This document shows, piece by piece, positions 43,797 through 53,850 of a DNA stretch of 64,000 nucleotides (positions are counted from its first letter, which is position 1; each line of letters opens with the position of its first letter). Origin of the DNA: JAUIET01 sp039111475 (GTDB lineage: Bacteria; Pseudomonadota; Gammaproteobacteria; Pseudomonadales; JAUIET01); assembly GCA_039111475.1 (NCBI GenBank), contig JBCCIP010000009.1, positions 62,001 to 126,000 of the forward strand. Reading direction: 5' to 3'. The notes beneath the pieces were generated by a model. The model was not told the DNA's origin. It did not search any database and worked only from the letters and a program-made list of their open reading frames with translations. The translations under genes and the position numbers were made by a program.

Positions 43797-44633
43797 ATGT
43801 TAGAAGACACTGTTCGACAACTAAGCTCGCGGGTGGATGAAATGTCCAAACGCATTGATCAGTTGCAAGCCGCAGTGGATAACCCTACGCAGAAAAAATG
43901 GTATAAGCCCGGGAATATTGGTGAGCTGATCACTCTAATAGGCGTACCTGCTGCACTGATTGCCGCATTGTGGGGTTTCTATGACGGGGTTTGGCTGAAA
44001 CTTCAACGGCTTGACTCGGCTACGATTAGTGTTGCGCAAGATAAATTAACTGAGCTTCAAGACCTTCGGTCAGAAATTTTCGTACTTCAGGCACGGGAAA
44101 GCGATCGGGAAATTCAGGCGATATTGGAAGCGAAGGCCAGCCGGCGCGATCGTTTGGTGCATGAGTCTTTCCGCTATTGGAGCGAGCAACCTTCATACTT
44201 TACCAAAAAGGAGACCATGCTTTTGGCTGAAGAGTTGCAATTGCAACATCGCCAAAGCGATGCGCTGAAAGTGGTAGCAACAATCACCGCAACCGGTGTG
44301 ATAGAGAAAGCCGATATGGATCGCTTTAAAGGCAGTCTTTACGGGGCAGAGAGCCCAAGCCAGGACATGGAAGCTGCTCGCACACACTATAAATCTGCGT
44401 TAAAGCATGCGGCCGAGTACTCCGGTGAAGCCGGTAAGCAACAGCTATGGTCGAAAGTCTATTTTTCATTGTTGTTCACTGAGCTTTCGAATAACAGTGA
44501 ATGCAAGCACGTTGCTCCCGTTGCCGAAGCACTGTCGCTGCTGTTGGCCGATGACCCAACTCAATACAACCTCGGCGTTAATGATTCTGCAGCGCGTGAT
44601 TTACTTGAAGTTGCCGCAAACCGTTGTCCTTGA
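43797..44633 (+). CDS. Unknown membrane protein with N-terminal coiled coil
   Basis: The 278 residues hold a short coiled coil (1-30, LEDTVRQLSSRVDEMSKRI), one membrane helix (about 43-62, ELITLIGVPAALIAALWGF), and a helical region, possibly TPR-like (AARTHYKSALKHAAEY). No known family recognised. It lies 56 bases after the YIP1 gene. Confidence 0.65.
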   Translation: MLEDTVRQLSSRVDEMSKRIDQLQAAVDNPTQKKWYKPGNIGELITLIGVPAALIAALWGFYDGVWLKLQRLDSATISVAQDKLTELQDLRSEIFVLQARESDREIQAILEAKASRRDRLVHESFRYWSEQPSYFTKKETMLLAEELQLQHRQSDALKVVATITATGVIEKADMDRFKGSLYGAESPSQDMEAARTHYKSALKHAAEYSGEAGKQQLWSKVYFSLLFTELSNNSECKHVAPVAEALSLLLADDPTQYNLGVNDSAARDLLEVAANRCP

Positions 44634-44821
44634 GTCGATTTCGGTGCCAGGTCGTACACTGCACTAAACACTAAAGTCGGAACTTACATTCGATGCGCCT
44701 GACTCCAGCGCCGCACGCGTTAAACTTCGTTGACGGCGTGCCTTCCACAAGCCCCATCAACCTTGATCCTAGCTCATCTATGGAAGTACAGTAGGCAGCA
44801 CCAAGTCAATAGGGGTCTATT

Positions 44822-45739
44822 GTGCCAACCTTTATACTCATCCTTTCGGTCATCATCGTAGCAGGGGCTGTTGCCTATTACTTCAGTTCTGTACGACGTT
44901 GCATTGGCACCCCCAAAACGCTCTATCTGAACGCAGGCACGAAAAGCACGGCAACCTTTACCCTGAAGCGCAAGAGAGCGCGATCATTCAGCATGAACTT
45001 GTCGGCGGTAAGCAGGGATATTACGCTGAATCAAACCTCAACACATTTTAGTCATCGCGCCCTGGTTACACCGCCGGTAACGAGTAACGGCACGATTAAA
45101 GTAGAAGTAACAGGTGTAAGCGTGGGTCAGGGATTTCTTGAAGCAACAGGTGCGTCTACTCGAACTGGCAAATCTTATAAAGCCACGCCCATAGAGGTGC
45201 GTGTTGTTGCCGGCTATGATGTAAAAGGCCATCCGCCGGATAAATGGACCTGGACCAAGCGCGGTAGCGCGTCAATGTACGAACTCAAGAACAGCTCGGA
45301 ACGGCGATTTGTGTGCACTGAATACACCTTTCTCAAGCTCACATGGAACGACAAGAAGCCCATCTCGCCAAGAACCGATGATTCTGCGTGCAATACCGAA
45401 GACATAGTGCAAGATCTGGAAGACGCTGGCTATGAGCGCGTGGACGGCAGCCAATGCGGCTGCGAAGAAAACAAGAATAAGCATTGTGCGGTACTGTACA
45501 TTGACCGCGCCAGCCAAACCGTAACGCATGGCGCCGCGTTTGACGTAAAGTTGTGTGACTGGGGTGGCAAGTTGGCAGGCGACCGGCCCATTGTTCGATT
45601 CAAAGACCCGCAAGACTATGTGAAAACATTCGACAAAACCGAGTGGAACAAAGTAGAACTGCGCTATTACTGCTTAAAAGACGGCGCACGAAAGCCGGAC
45701 TATATTTCAGACGAAGACTTATACTCGCACGGTAAGTGA
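44822..45739 (+). CDS. Unknown membrane-anchored protein
   Basis: The 305 residues have one N-terminal helix (about 3-22) followed by a long exposed domain rich in beta strands and containing several cysteines (RFVCTEY, SACNTED, QCGCEENKNKHC, KLCDWGG, YYCLKDG). The first exported part resembles an Ig-like fold (LYLNAGTKSTATFTLKRK). Start is GTG 44822 after AGGGG. No family recognised. The 188 bases before it show nothing else. Confidence 0.6.
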   Translation: MPTFILILSVIIVAGAVAYYFSSVRRCIGTPKTLYLNAGTKSTATFTLKRKRARSFSMNLSAVSRDITLNQTSTHFSHRALVTPPVTSNGTIKVEVTGVSVGQGFLEATGASTRTGKSYKATPIEVRVVAGYDVKGHPPDKWTWTKRGSASMYELKNSSERRFVCTEYTFLKLTWNDKKPISPRTDDSACNTEDIVQDLEDAGYERVDGSQCGCEENKNKHCAVLYIDRASQTVTHGAAFDVKLCDWGGKLAGDRPIVRFKDPQDYVKTFDKTEWNKVELRYYCLKDGARKPDYISDEDLYSHGK

Positions 45740-45858
45740 TAAGCTGTTACTGCAACTCGCCGGCTAAAGGATTCATGGCACTGCCGGTAAACATTTTATT
45801 ATTTGAACAATAGCGCCCATCCCGTACAGGGGCAGGCCCACTAACTCAGGACACAGTA

Positions 45859-46641
45859 ATGACAATGAAGAATCTATTCGACGTAAGTAACAAAGTGGCG
45901 ATTATTACTGGCGGTTCCAGCGGTATCGGCGCCATGATGGCGCGCGGGCTTTTGGAAAATGGGGCAAAGGTTTATATCACGGCGCGCAAGGAAGAAAGAC
46001 TTCGCGCCATGGCTGAAGAATTGTCGGCGGTTGGCGAATGTATTGCTATTCCCGCTGACCTGTCGACAGTTGAGGGAATTGAAGCGTTTTATGCCACGGT
46101 GAACGAACGCGAACAACAGCTTGATGTACTGATCAATAACGCCGGGGCCAATTGGGCTGCTCCTGTTGACGATTTTCCTGAAGCGGGTTGGGACAAGGTC
46201 ATGAACATCAACATCAAGTCTATTTTCTTTACTACGCAGAAATTCCTGCCGCTACTGAGAGCGAGCGGTACTGCGGATAACCCGGCACGGGTAATCAATA
46301 TTGCTTCGATTAACGGTATCCGAAATTCAGGCATGCCAACCTACGCCTATACGGCCAGTAAGTCTGGTGTGATTCACTTAACCACGCATCTGGCAACCGA
46401 CTTAGCGTCTTCCCACATTAATGTGAACGCTATCGCACCCGGATTTTTCCCAAGCGCAATGACCAAGGAGATTGTCGAAAATAAAGAGCTGAGCGACATG
46501 GCGATTTCTCAAATTCCACGTGGCAGAGCCGGCGCGCCGGAAGACATTGCCGGCACCGCTTTGTATTTGTGCTCGCGAGCGTCTTCCTGGTTGATTGGGC
46601 AGACCATTGCTCTTGATGGCGGGATGATTTCCAGAGAATAA
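45859..46641 (+). CDS. Short-chain dehydrogenase/reductase
   Basis: A 260-residue classical SDR: cofactor motif TGGSSGIG (17-24), NNAG, catalytic Ser in NIASINGI and YxxxK in YTASK. It resembles RhlG-type and other 3-oxoacyl reductases (MNINIKSIFFTTQKFLP; IAPGFFPSAMT; DGGMI end). Substrate unknown. Arginine in the ARKEER segment near position 37 suggests NADP(H). Confidence 0.88.
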   Translation: MTMKNLFDVSNKVAIITGGSSGIGAMMARGLLENGAKVYITARKEERLRAMAEELSAVGECIAIPADLSTVEGIEAFYATVNEREQQLDVLINNAGANWAAPVDDFPEAGWDKVMNINIKSIFFTTQKFLPLLRASGTADNPARVINIASINGIRNSGMPTYAYTASKSGVIHLTTHLATDLASSHINVNAIAPGFFPSAMTKEIVENKELSDMAISQIPRGRAGAPEDIAGTALYLCSRASSWLIGQTIALDGGMISRE

Positions 46642-46759
46642 GGGAATGGGAGCAGGCGGGTTGCCAAGCGTTCGCCCAAGCCCACAATACTCAGGTGTTC
46701 AGGGAACTATCAGTGGAATTTTCTGCCCTAAAGCGTAAGCATTGCCAGGGAGTTTACCG

Positions 46760-47263
46760 ATGCACCGCTTTTTGTGGCCGGGTTTGTTTGTCGCTTTATT
46801 GATTTGCGTTTTGTTGTTTTTCGTCAATGGTCCTTTTCTATTCGAAGACGATTATGACCATTTTCCAACGTTTGAGCTAAACACGAATACTGGCGAATTG
46901 TGGCGGCTTGAAGACCAAGATGCTCAGCTTACCTTGGTGATGTTTTGGGCCAGCTGGTGTCCTGCCTGTAAACGACTGTTCCCGGAAATACAAAGCCTTC
47001 ACGAAGACTATGGCCAACAGGGCTTGAAGGTAGTTGGGGTTAATTTCGCTGACGATTTTGACACTGTAAAATTCGCGCACAATTTTGGCCTGGGTTTTGA
47101 CATTGTGCTTAATGGCGATGCTTTGGCGAGGGACGCAAGCGTTAAAGGAACACCCACCGTGTTTTTGCTGGATATCGATAACGCCGTTCGTTATCGAACA
47201 AGCGTTTCCGACCCCGCTGACCCTAGTTTGCGTGAGCAAGTTCGCTTATTACTTCGACAGTAG
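46760..47263 (+). CDS. Membrane-anchored TlpA-like thioredoxin
   Basis: The 167 residues have one N-terminal helix (about 6-25) and a periplasmic TlpA/ResA-like domain with a CPAC active site (FWASWCPACKRLFPEI) and the cis-proline in KGTPTVFLL. It probably reduces periplasmic disulfides, for example in apocytochrome c. I start at 46760 after AGGGAG; a TTG at 46742 is less likely. Confidence 0.85.
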   Translation: MHRFLWPGLFVALLICVLLFFVNGPFLFEDDYDHFPTFELNTNTGELWRLEDQDAQLTLVMFWASWCPACKRLFPEIQSLHEDYGQQGLKVVGVNFADDFDTVKFAHNFGLGFDIVLNGDALARDASVKGTPTVFLLDIDNAVRYRTSVSDPADPSLREQVRLLLRQ

Positions 47264-47352
47264 AAATACGGCGTAAACTTGTTGCCATTTTGGAGCGCAA
47301 CAATTGTTACTTCGTAGCAGGCAAACGCGAAAAAACGTTTCGATTTTCGCCA

Positions 47353-48453
47353 CTAGTGATTCGCTGCCTGTGTTTCAACTATTCGCAACAAGTCGCCAAT
47401 CGCAAAGGTATAGTCTGTTTGATGCAACGTTGTACCGCCCAAAAAGGCTTGTATCAACTGTGGTGTGAACACGGTTGTTCGACCGGGCGCGGTATCAACC
47501 GCAAGGTAACCGTCGCGTTCGCAAGCCGCGGAATACAGACCGGGAAAAGCTATCCAAGACGTATCTACGCCTTCCGGGAATGGTATGCCTTCACTGTCGT
47601 TGTAAATAGTGGCGGCGGTAATGCCAGGCTCACCGCCTAGCAAGGTAGGATCAACGCACGGGCGCGGTTGCTCAGGGAGCGGCCGCTGTTCTTCGGCGCC
47701 AGCAGCAATGCTGTCGTAGGCGACAATGCAGCCAGTGTCAGTGGCTTGGCTACACAACGGAATGTTCTGCACGGTGCCGCCAGCGAGTTGCCCTGAGGGA
47801 ACTTCCAGGCGGCCGGTAGGCCCGACTGTCAGCGCGGAAATCATGCGGTTTCTCAAGGCGTCATCGTTTTCAAAACGGCGGATAAGCAGCTCAATTAACA
47901 CGTGCGAACCCTGCGAATGGCCCAGCAATACAAAGTCACGGTTTGGATTCTCCAGCAGATACTGGTCAAAAGCTTCTTCTACGTCGGAATACGCCAATTC
48001 AAAAAATTCACTGTTGAATACGTCGTCCAGACCATAGCTACTAAATGTCATTTGTCGGTACTTCGGCGCGTAGACATCACAAAGCTGTGTGAATCGAGCG
48101 GCTTGATTGTATAAAGGGCGCAGCATGGCGGTATCGTCTGTCAGATCAAGCGTGTTGCCCGGTTCTTCGGCAAAATCTACTGTTGGGTACACATAGAAGC
48201 AGTCGTATGGCGCATCCTCTATTGGCTCATGCTCAAAAACGGCCATGTTGCCGTCTTCATAGACAAAAGTGGTCGTTTGGTCCAGCTCCAAACAACGATC
48301 TAACGATATTCCTGGTTTACAAAGCCATAGCGCGTCGTCCGCGTATGGCCCTGGAACAAACTCGCTAAATTGTTGGTTATCGCTACTGCCAGTGCAGGCA
48401 ACCAAAACCGGTAATAAGATAATGAACGTCATTAACGCTTTACTATTCGACAT
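47353..48453 (-). CDS. DUF3089 lipoprotein, alpha/beta hydrolase fold
   Basis: The 366 residues start with a lipoprotein signal (lipobox LVAC, Cys20) and show the DUF3089 pattern: ADDALWLCKPG, CFYVYPTVDF, APKYRQMT, and a nucleophile elbow GHSQGSHVL. An esterase or lipase activity is likely; the substrate is not known. It is a single leftward gene between rightward ones. Confidence 0.85.
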   Translation of the reverse strand: MSNSKALMTFIILLPVLVACTGSSDNQQFSEFVPGPYADDALWLCKPGISLDRCLELDQTTTFVYEDGNMAVFEHEPIEDAPYDCFYVYPTVDFAEEPGNTLDLTDDTAMLRPLYNQAARFTQLCDVYAPKYRQMTFSSYGLDDVFNSEFFELAYSDVEEAFDQYLLENPNRDFVLLGHSQGSHVLIELLIRRFENDDALRNRMISALTVGPTGRLEVPSGQLAGGTVQNIPLCSQATDTGCIVAYDSIAAGAEEQRPLPEQPRPCVDPTLLGGEPGITAATIYNDSEGIPFPEGVDTSWIAFPGLYSAACERDGYLAVDTAPGRTTVFTPQLIQAFLGGTTLHQTDYTFAIGDLLRIVETQAANH

Positions 48454-48689
48454 CTGATCTCAACTACTGCGATATTCAGGGCGCATTATAAGCGAAAAGC
48501 GACGGTTGCCTAAACGCCATAGAAACGAAACGGCATATCGGTAGTGCGATGGTTTTAAGATGAACGTGTTGCCCGTTCTGGCAGCGCGTTTATTCTCCGC
48601 TCGCCGCAACTGCGGTGCAATTGTGGCTGTATGCATTCTGGAATTGCCGTAAACTCTTTGCTATATACCCGGCGGAGAGCACACAGCGA

Positions 48690-50117
48690 GTGAAGGTGCA
48701 CAGAGCAACGATAAAACCCAGCGACGCCGTAGCCTGGGTATCTTGCCATCGCCGTGCATGGTTGGATAACAAATATCCAGAACGGTGCGCAGACGATCTG
48801 GACGCTTTCGACCAGCTTGTTATGGAGCTTGGCAACGAACATGAACAGTCCATATTGACCAAGCTTCGCACTCAGTTTGAGGTTGCTACTGCCAGCTCGG
48901 TGGCGCATACCGAAGCGCTTATGAAGCAAGGCACGGAAGTCATCTATCAGGCGCAATTATTCAATGAAGCGCAATTGCTGATCGGCTACCCGGACTTCTT
49001 GCTGCGCCAGGATGACGGTTATTATCAAGCGGCTGACGCCAAGTTATCGCTGACTGCAAACAAGAAGGAGATTCAGATTCAATTGGGGTGTTATCGGCGT
49101 TTGTTAGGCAATGATCTGCCAGCGAAAGTATTTCTGGGCGATGGCAGCCAGTCGATCATCACTTCGGAAACAGACAAGCTCACTGAGCAATTTATTGATT
49201 CAATGCGCACTCTGTTAGCAAGCGATGTTGAGCCTAGTGCTCACTATGGCCATAGCAAGTGCGGCAGCTGCCAGTATGTAGATCACTGCAAACCGCAGTT
49301 TGTCGCCAATGGAGATCTAACGCTGCTGTACGGCGTTGACGGCCGCGCAGCCAAGGGGCTTGAGCGCGTGGGCATTGACTCTATCTCAGCATTGGCGGAT
49401 TCAGACCCGGCACGCATTCCTGATGTGCCTTACCTTAAGGGTGATCATAAAAAGCAGCGCGCGGTGTTGCAAGCGCAGAGTTGGTTTAGCGGCGAATATC
49501 ATCAGCTGAGGGCTATCGATTTACCTGAGGGCACCTGGGTTCATTTCGACATTGAAGACAACCCGCTTACTTCAAGCGGTGACAAGCACGTGTATCTATG
49601 GGGGTTTCTATTACCGGACTACAGTGCTGCGCAATACGAGTGCGTCTGGACAGGCAGTGAAGACCAAGACAAAGCAGGTTGGCTGGCCTTTCTGGATCGT
49701 GTGGCGGAATATCAGGAACGTTATCCAGATCTGGTATTGGCACACTATGCGTCGCATGAGCGAACAACTATTCAGCAATACGCCACGCGCTACGCCATGC
49801 AAGACCATTGCGTTGTGCAATGCTTACTCGGCAGCAACAGTCCGCTGTTTGACATTCAAAAACCGGTGAAGAACAATTTGGTACTGCCATTGCAAGGCTA
49901 TGGTTTGAAAGACATTTGCAAGCACAATGATCTGGTGAACTTTCAGTGGTCCGACGACGGCTCTGGGTCGCAGTGGAGTATTGTACAGTTTATTCGTTAT
50001 CTGGACGCTGAAGACCCGCATGAAAAAGCAGAGTTGAAGGACGATATCATCAGTTACAACCGCGATGACGTCATTGCCACCAGACAGCTTGAGCAATGGT
50101 TAAGGTATTCCATTTAG
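48690..50117 (+). CDS. TM0106-family RecB-like nuclease
   Basis: The 475 residues combine an N-terminal PD-(D/E)XK nuclease of the RecB/Cas4 group (GYPDFLLRQDD, DAKLS, IQLGCYRR, with a cysteine cluster CGSCQYVDHC), a helix-hairpin-helix-like middle (AKGLERVGIDSISALAD), and a C-terminal RNase H-like domain (HFDIEDNPL; YNRDDVIATRQL). This is the TM0106 arrangement; its cellular role is unknown. I start at GTG 48690 (VKVHRATIKPSD) after GGAGAG; an earlier GTG at 48615 also reads through. Confidence 0.85.
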   Translation: MKVHRATIKPSDAVAWVSCHRRAWLDNKYPERCADDLDAFDQLVMELGNEHEQSILTKLRTQFEVATASSVAHTEALMKQGTEVIYQAQLFNEAQLLIGYPDFLLRQDDGYYQAADAKLSLTANKKEIQIQLGCYRRLLGNDLPAKVFLGDGSQSIITSETDKLTEQFIDSMRTLLASDVEPSAHYGHSKCGSCQYVDHCKPQFVANGDLTLLYGVDGRAAKGLERVGIDSISALADSDPARIPDVPYLKGDHKKQRAVLQAQSWFSGEYHQLRAIDLPEGTWVHFDIEDNPLTSSGDKHVYLWGFLLPDYSAAQYECVWTGSEDQDKAGWLAFLDRVAEYQERYPDLVLAHYASHERTTIQQYATRYAMQDHCVVQCLLGSNSPLFDIQKPVKNNLVLPLQGYGLKDICKHNDLVNFQWSDDGSGSQWSIVQFIRYLDAEDPHEKAELKDDIISYNRDDVIATRQLEQWLRYSI

Positions 50118-50125
50118 CAGATTCG

Positions 50126-51916
50126 TTAGTTTTTATGAAACGGCTTTATTCGGTCTGCCACCCGAACTGCGCCTTCCACCGGCACATAATCCCCGTTGCC
50201 ATACCGATAGCCAATCATTCCGTTGGGAATCAGGGTAACCACGTTGCCGCCCCAGCCAAGCATTTGACCGGTAGAGGTTAGCGCACCAGACAAGGTTTTA
50301 TACGGGTAATGCCATAGCGTCATATGGTAAGTGCCCTCGCCGTACTCATTGCCGTCACCCATCGGCAGCCCACGCTGTTCGGTTTGATACAAGGCTTCGG
50401 CCAGCTTGTTTGCACTGAGCAGTTGCTTATCGTTATGGCGGCCGCCGTTTTGAAGCAAGGTACCAATTTTGGCGGTGTCATCGGGAGTCAGGTACATGCC
50501 CCAGGCCAGAAAGGCAAGGCCAGGTGCGCCTTCGGCTTCCTTGGTTCGGTTGATGGGCAGGTGATGAATGCCTATGGGTTTGTACACTTCATCAAACAGC
50601 ACTTGATCCAGATGCGCATCTGGTCCTTCCTTTGCTTTTAGGATGGCATCCAGCGCGGCGGCCAATACATAAATGTCTCTGTCGCGATAACGAACGTGTT
50701 CGCCTGGGCCCCAGGGGTGATTGGGCACCTGAAACAGATGGTGTAGTTTTTCCTTGTTGGTGGGCGCTAAATACCAGGCGTCATATTCTGGTCTGTCTGA
50801 CTCAATATAGCCGTCGCTTATGTAATTAGGAGTAACGTTCTCAGTACCGGTACCAATTCCTGTGGCCATGCTGAGCGCGTGACCCAAAGTAACGTCTTTC
50901 CAACCATCGTGAGGTGCATTTACGTCCAGCCAATCCACAAACTTGTAATCAAAAATTTCGTCGCCGTATTTTTGCGCCATGTACAGCATGGTCACCAAGC
51001 CGTGCGCTGTTTTGGTGGCAGACCAAATGCCGTGGCGCATTACATTGGGGTACGGGTAGTCGCCGAACGGCGTGGAATTGGAGTGCATGAAAATTTCACC
51101 GTCGATCACCAGCCCGCTAGCGGTTACTTTTTGAGGATCTATGCCTTCAATGAAACCTTGCAGTTTTTCTTCGCCCACGCGGTTTGCCAGTTCCTGCCAG
51201 CTATAAACGGGCCAGCGATCGGCAAGTTCTTGTTCATAGTTGCTCTTGATGCGCGCTGCGTTGTCGAATGCTTGCGGCGCGTAGTCAATTTCGTACTGAC
51301 CCCACGCTGTGAAGAATGTTTCCACGAAAAACGGCGTTGTTTGCTGAATGATTTGATAGCGCAGCTGCGATGCGCCTTCGTTGTTGTACAAAAACATGGC
51401 CACACCATTGTACGTGTCGTTCTCTATGTTGCTAGTGAGTAAAAACGGAAACGACGCGCGTGACATATCGCCATCGCTTTCTTCCTGCCAGACCTGGCCC
51501 GGCTCAATCTGTATCTGCCAGAAGCTGTCGCTGTTCTTCGCCACCTGAATTTCACGGTTAAGCGGGATCAGATGCTTGCCCATGCTGACAAAACTCAATT
51601 CAACGCCAGGAAATAGCTGGGTTTTCTTGCCCAGAATATCCACGGGCTTTACGGCAGCCGGTGCGGTTCGCATGCTGTGTTCGGGAATGGTGATGCTAGC
51701 GGAGAATTCGTGTTTTGCTTCGCTGGCGTTTTTGCTGGGCAGAAATTGCTGGTTTTTTACGGGTGCTTTCAGGCTTGATTGAGCCCGGCTTAGTTCTGCG
51801 GCTGAGAGTATCAGACTTGCTTCTGCATCAAAGTGTTGGTGGGTGTGCGAGCAAGCGCTATTAATTAGCGTTGCGGTGATGAGCAGGATAAGCAGAAGTA
51901 AACGAGGAGTGGTCAT
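50126..51916 (-). CDS. Serine hydrolase of the beta-lactamase/CubicO group
   Basis: The 596 residues have a lipoprotein-like signal ending SAC (Cys21) and a C-terminal beta-lactamase-fold domain with SATK as the SxxK motif (GIWSATKTAHGLV) and LAWGMYLTPDD further on. About 250 residues of unassigned sequence precede it. Likely an esterase or peptidase of the cell envelope. It converges on the nuclease gene with an eight-base gap. Confidence 0.82.
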   Translation of the reverse strand: MTTPRLLLLILLITATLINSACSHTHQHFDAEASLILSAAELSRAQSSLKAPVKNQQFLPSKNASEAKHEFSASITIPEHSMRTAPAAVKPVDILGKKTQLFPGVELSFVSMGKHLIPLNREIQVAKNSDSFWQIQIEPGQVWQEESDGDMSRASFPFLLTSNIENDTYNGVAMFLYNNEGASQLRYQIIQQTTPFFVETFFTAWGQYEIDYAPQAFDNAARIKSNYEQELADRWPVYSWQELANRVGEEKLQGFIEGIDPQKVTASGLVIDGEIFMHSNSTPFGDYPYPNVMRHGIWSATKTAHGLVTMLYMAQKYGDEIFDYKFVDWLDVNAPHDGWKDVTLGHALSMATGIGTGTENVTPNYISDGYIESDRPEYDAWYLAPTNKEKLHHLFQVPNHPWGPGEHVRYRDRDIYVLAAALDAILKAKEGPDAHLDQVLFDEVYKPIGIHHLPINRTKEAEGAPGLAFLAWGMYLTPDDTAKIGTLLQNGGRHNDKQLLSANKLAEALYQTEQRGLPMGDGNEYGEGTYHMTLWHYPYKTLSGALTSTGQMLGWGGNVVTLIPNGMIGYRYGNGDYVPVEGAVRVADRIKPFHKN

Positions 51917-52118
51917 TGCTCCGTTCCTTTTTACGTTGTGGGATCAGTGCGCGCACTGCAAACACTATACTATCTCTGCCTGCCGTGGGGTGAAAGACAT
52001 GGCTGGCCTATGGATTTTGGGTTTGCCTACTTTTACAATAGACATCGTACTTTTTGTGATTTTTCTGAACTTTTGCGCGGGTCTGGAGTTCAACTCCGTA
52101 CATTGTTTTTAGTTTATT

Positions 52119-53078
52119 ATGAACACGCACGCAGATTCAAAAAAGAGCGATGCACGCGCTGAGTCGACTCATACTCGCGCTTGGTCTAAGCCGACGGATT
52201 GGCCGGTTGCGCTCGCGCTTGGCCTTCTCCGCCTGATCTCAGCAATCCCATTCCCATATAACGTACGCATCGGCAAGTGTTTTGGTAATCTGTTGTACAT
52301 CATTCCCAGCCGCCGCAAGCACATTGTGCTGACCAACCTTAAACTGTGTTTCCCAGAGCTTAGCGATAAAGAGCGCGGCAAGCTCTGCAAAGAGGTGATT
52401 CAAAACTATGGCGCGGGAATGGTGGAAACGGCCATGGCCTGGTGGGCTGATAAGGAACGGCTATACAAATTGGTGGATATTGAGGGACTGGAGTTACTAG
52501 AGACTGCCCAACAAAAGGGCAAAGGGGTTTTGTTACTGGGGGCTCACTTCACCACGCTAGACCTAGGTGCTGCGTTTGCCGGCAAATATTTTGATTACTC
52601 GCTGGTGTACAAGCCGCAGCGAGGTGAATATTTTGATCGCTCCATGTATGAGGGAAGACGCCGGCACGCCGAACAAAATATAAAGAAAACAGAACTTAGA
52701 AAACTGATCAAGACCATTCGTGGTGGCAACATTGTTTGGTACGCGCCTGATCAGGATGATGGGTTGAAAAATTCTGTGTTTGCGCCATTTTTCGGCCAAA
52801 CAGCAGCAACGCTAACAGCAACCGCTAATCTGGCGCGTTTAACCGATGCACCGGTTCTTATGTACGGTCAACACAGAAAGAGTGATGACTCCGGGTATGT
52901 GATGCGCATTACCGGGCCGTTGGACAATTTTCCTAGCGGTGACGAGGTTGCTGACGCCACTGCGGTAAACGCACTCATCGAAGAAGCGGTGCGCCATACG
53001 CCGGCCCAGTACTATTGGTTTCATCGACGTTTCAAAACCCAGCCTCAGCGTTCCAGGGGCGAACTATATGATGTGTAG
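52119..53078 (+). CDS. LpxL/HtrB-type lipid acyltransferase
   Basis: The 319 residues match lysophospholipid acyltransferases that add secondary acyl chains to lipid A: one N-terminal hydrophobic segment, NLKLCFPELSDKER, the HX4D motif as HFTTLD, GGNIVWYAPDQD and the C-terminal YYWFHRRFKTQP. Whether it acts as LpxL, LpxM or LpxP cannot be told. The 200 bases before it hold the divergent promoters with the serine hydrolase. Confidence 0.88.
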   Translation: MNTHADSKKSDARAESTHTRAWSKPTDWPVALALGLLRLISAIPFPYNVRIGKCFGNLLYIIPSRRKHIVLTNLKLCFPELSDKERGKLCKEVIQNYGAGMVETAMAWWADKERLYKLVDIEGLELLETAQQKGKGVLLLGAHFTTLDLGAAFAGKYFDYSLVYKPQRGEYFDRSMYEGRRRHAEQNIKKTELRKLIKTIRGGNIVWYAPDQDDGLKNSVFAPFFGQTAATLTATANLARLTDAPVLMYGQHRKSDDSGYVMRITGPLDNFPSGDEVADATAVNALIEEAVRHTPAQYYWFHRRFKTQPQRSRGELYDV

Positions 53079-53212
53079 TTCGCCAGTAGCTCTCGTCCTG
53101 GGCCTCTAACTATAAGACAAGTGGCCTTTGCTAAGGTTGCTGGTTGGCTTAGGATACGATTACAAATATAGAGAAGAACGCACTATTGCAGTGTTCTCAT
53201 TAATTGCAGATT

Positions 53213-53428
53213 ATGAACCAGAAACAGTGCAAGATGGCAAGGATTGGCCTTGGCTGGACGCGCAGCTTTTTAGCTGAAAAATCCGGTGTTGCGCCAAAAG
53301 ATATTGTTGACTTCGAGAACGGTGCGCGCTGGCATGAAGCGTGTGCGAAAGAACTTAAGCGCACATTGACTGCAAGCAACCGGGTTACTTTTCAGGGTAA
53401 CTGCAGCGTGTTCATTACTAACGATTAG
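53213..53428 (+). CDS. Small helix-turn-helix protein
   Basis: A 71-residue protein with a single XRE-like helix-turn-helix (ARIGLGWTRSFLAEKSGVAP, DIVDFENGARW). Probably a regulator. Start at ATG 53213; a TTG three codons earlier is possible. It ends two bases from the convergent next gene. Confidence 0.65.
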   Translation: MNQKQCKMARIGLGWTRSFLAEKSGVAPKDIVDFENGARWHEACAKELKRTLTASNRVTFQGNCSVFITND

Positions 53429-53430
53429 GG

Positions 53431-53757
53431 TTACAACGCCAGAACAACGTCTTCCCAGTCACCTCGCCTGAAAGACAGTATCGCAATTTCTTCGGATTGC
53501 TCTTGCCACTCAACGCTCAGCACTTTTCTTCCAGCCCATATGTCCAGCGTCCAGGGTTTTTGTGACGCTGATCGAGATCGTCTGGGTGCCGCCGTGCTTG
53601 TTGATGGCAGGGCATTATTTGGCGGGCAACTGAGCAATATCTCTATACCCTGTTGGTAATCTCTAAACGAGTAACCTCTGTCGGATTCTGCTTCTTGTTG
53701 TAATCGTGTAACAGCGGCGTCGCGAATGGATCTAACCGCTTCTAGTTGTTCTGACAT
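53431..53757 (-). CDS. Hypothetical protein
   Basis: The 108 residues contain a helical N-terminus (EAVRSIRDAAVTRLQQEAES), a serine- and proline-rich linker and a beta-rich end (WTLDIWAGRKVLSVEWQ). No family recognised. No signal peptide. Codon use fits its neighbours. Confidence 0.55.
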   Translation of the reverse strand: MSEQLEAVRSIRDAAVTRLQQEAESDRGYSFRDYQQGIEILLSCPPNNALPSTSTAAPRRSRSASQKPWTLDIWAGRKVLSVEWQEQSEEIAILSFRRGDWEDVVLAL

Positions 53758-53850
53758 TTATCCCCTGGTTGCCATCTTCCAGCCATGCAATGATTTTTAC
53801 ATGACCTAGCCAGGAGTACTAGGCCGCCCATCCCTTAGTCGGCTCTCTGA

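Noticed and set aside
48690..50117. A CRISPR locus signalled by a Cas4-like nuclease
   Set aside because: No repeat array or other cas gene is present; the domain order fits the stand-alone TM0106 family.
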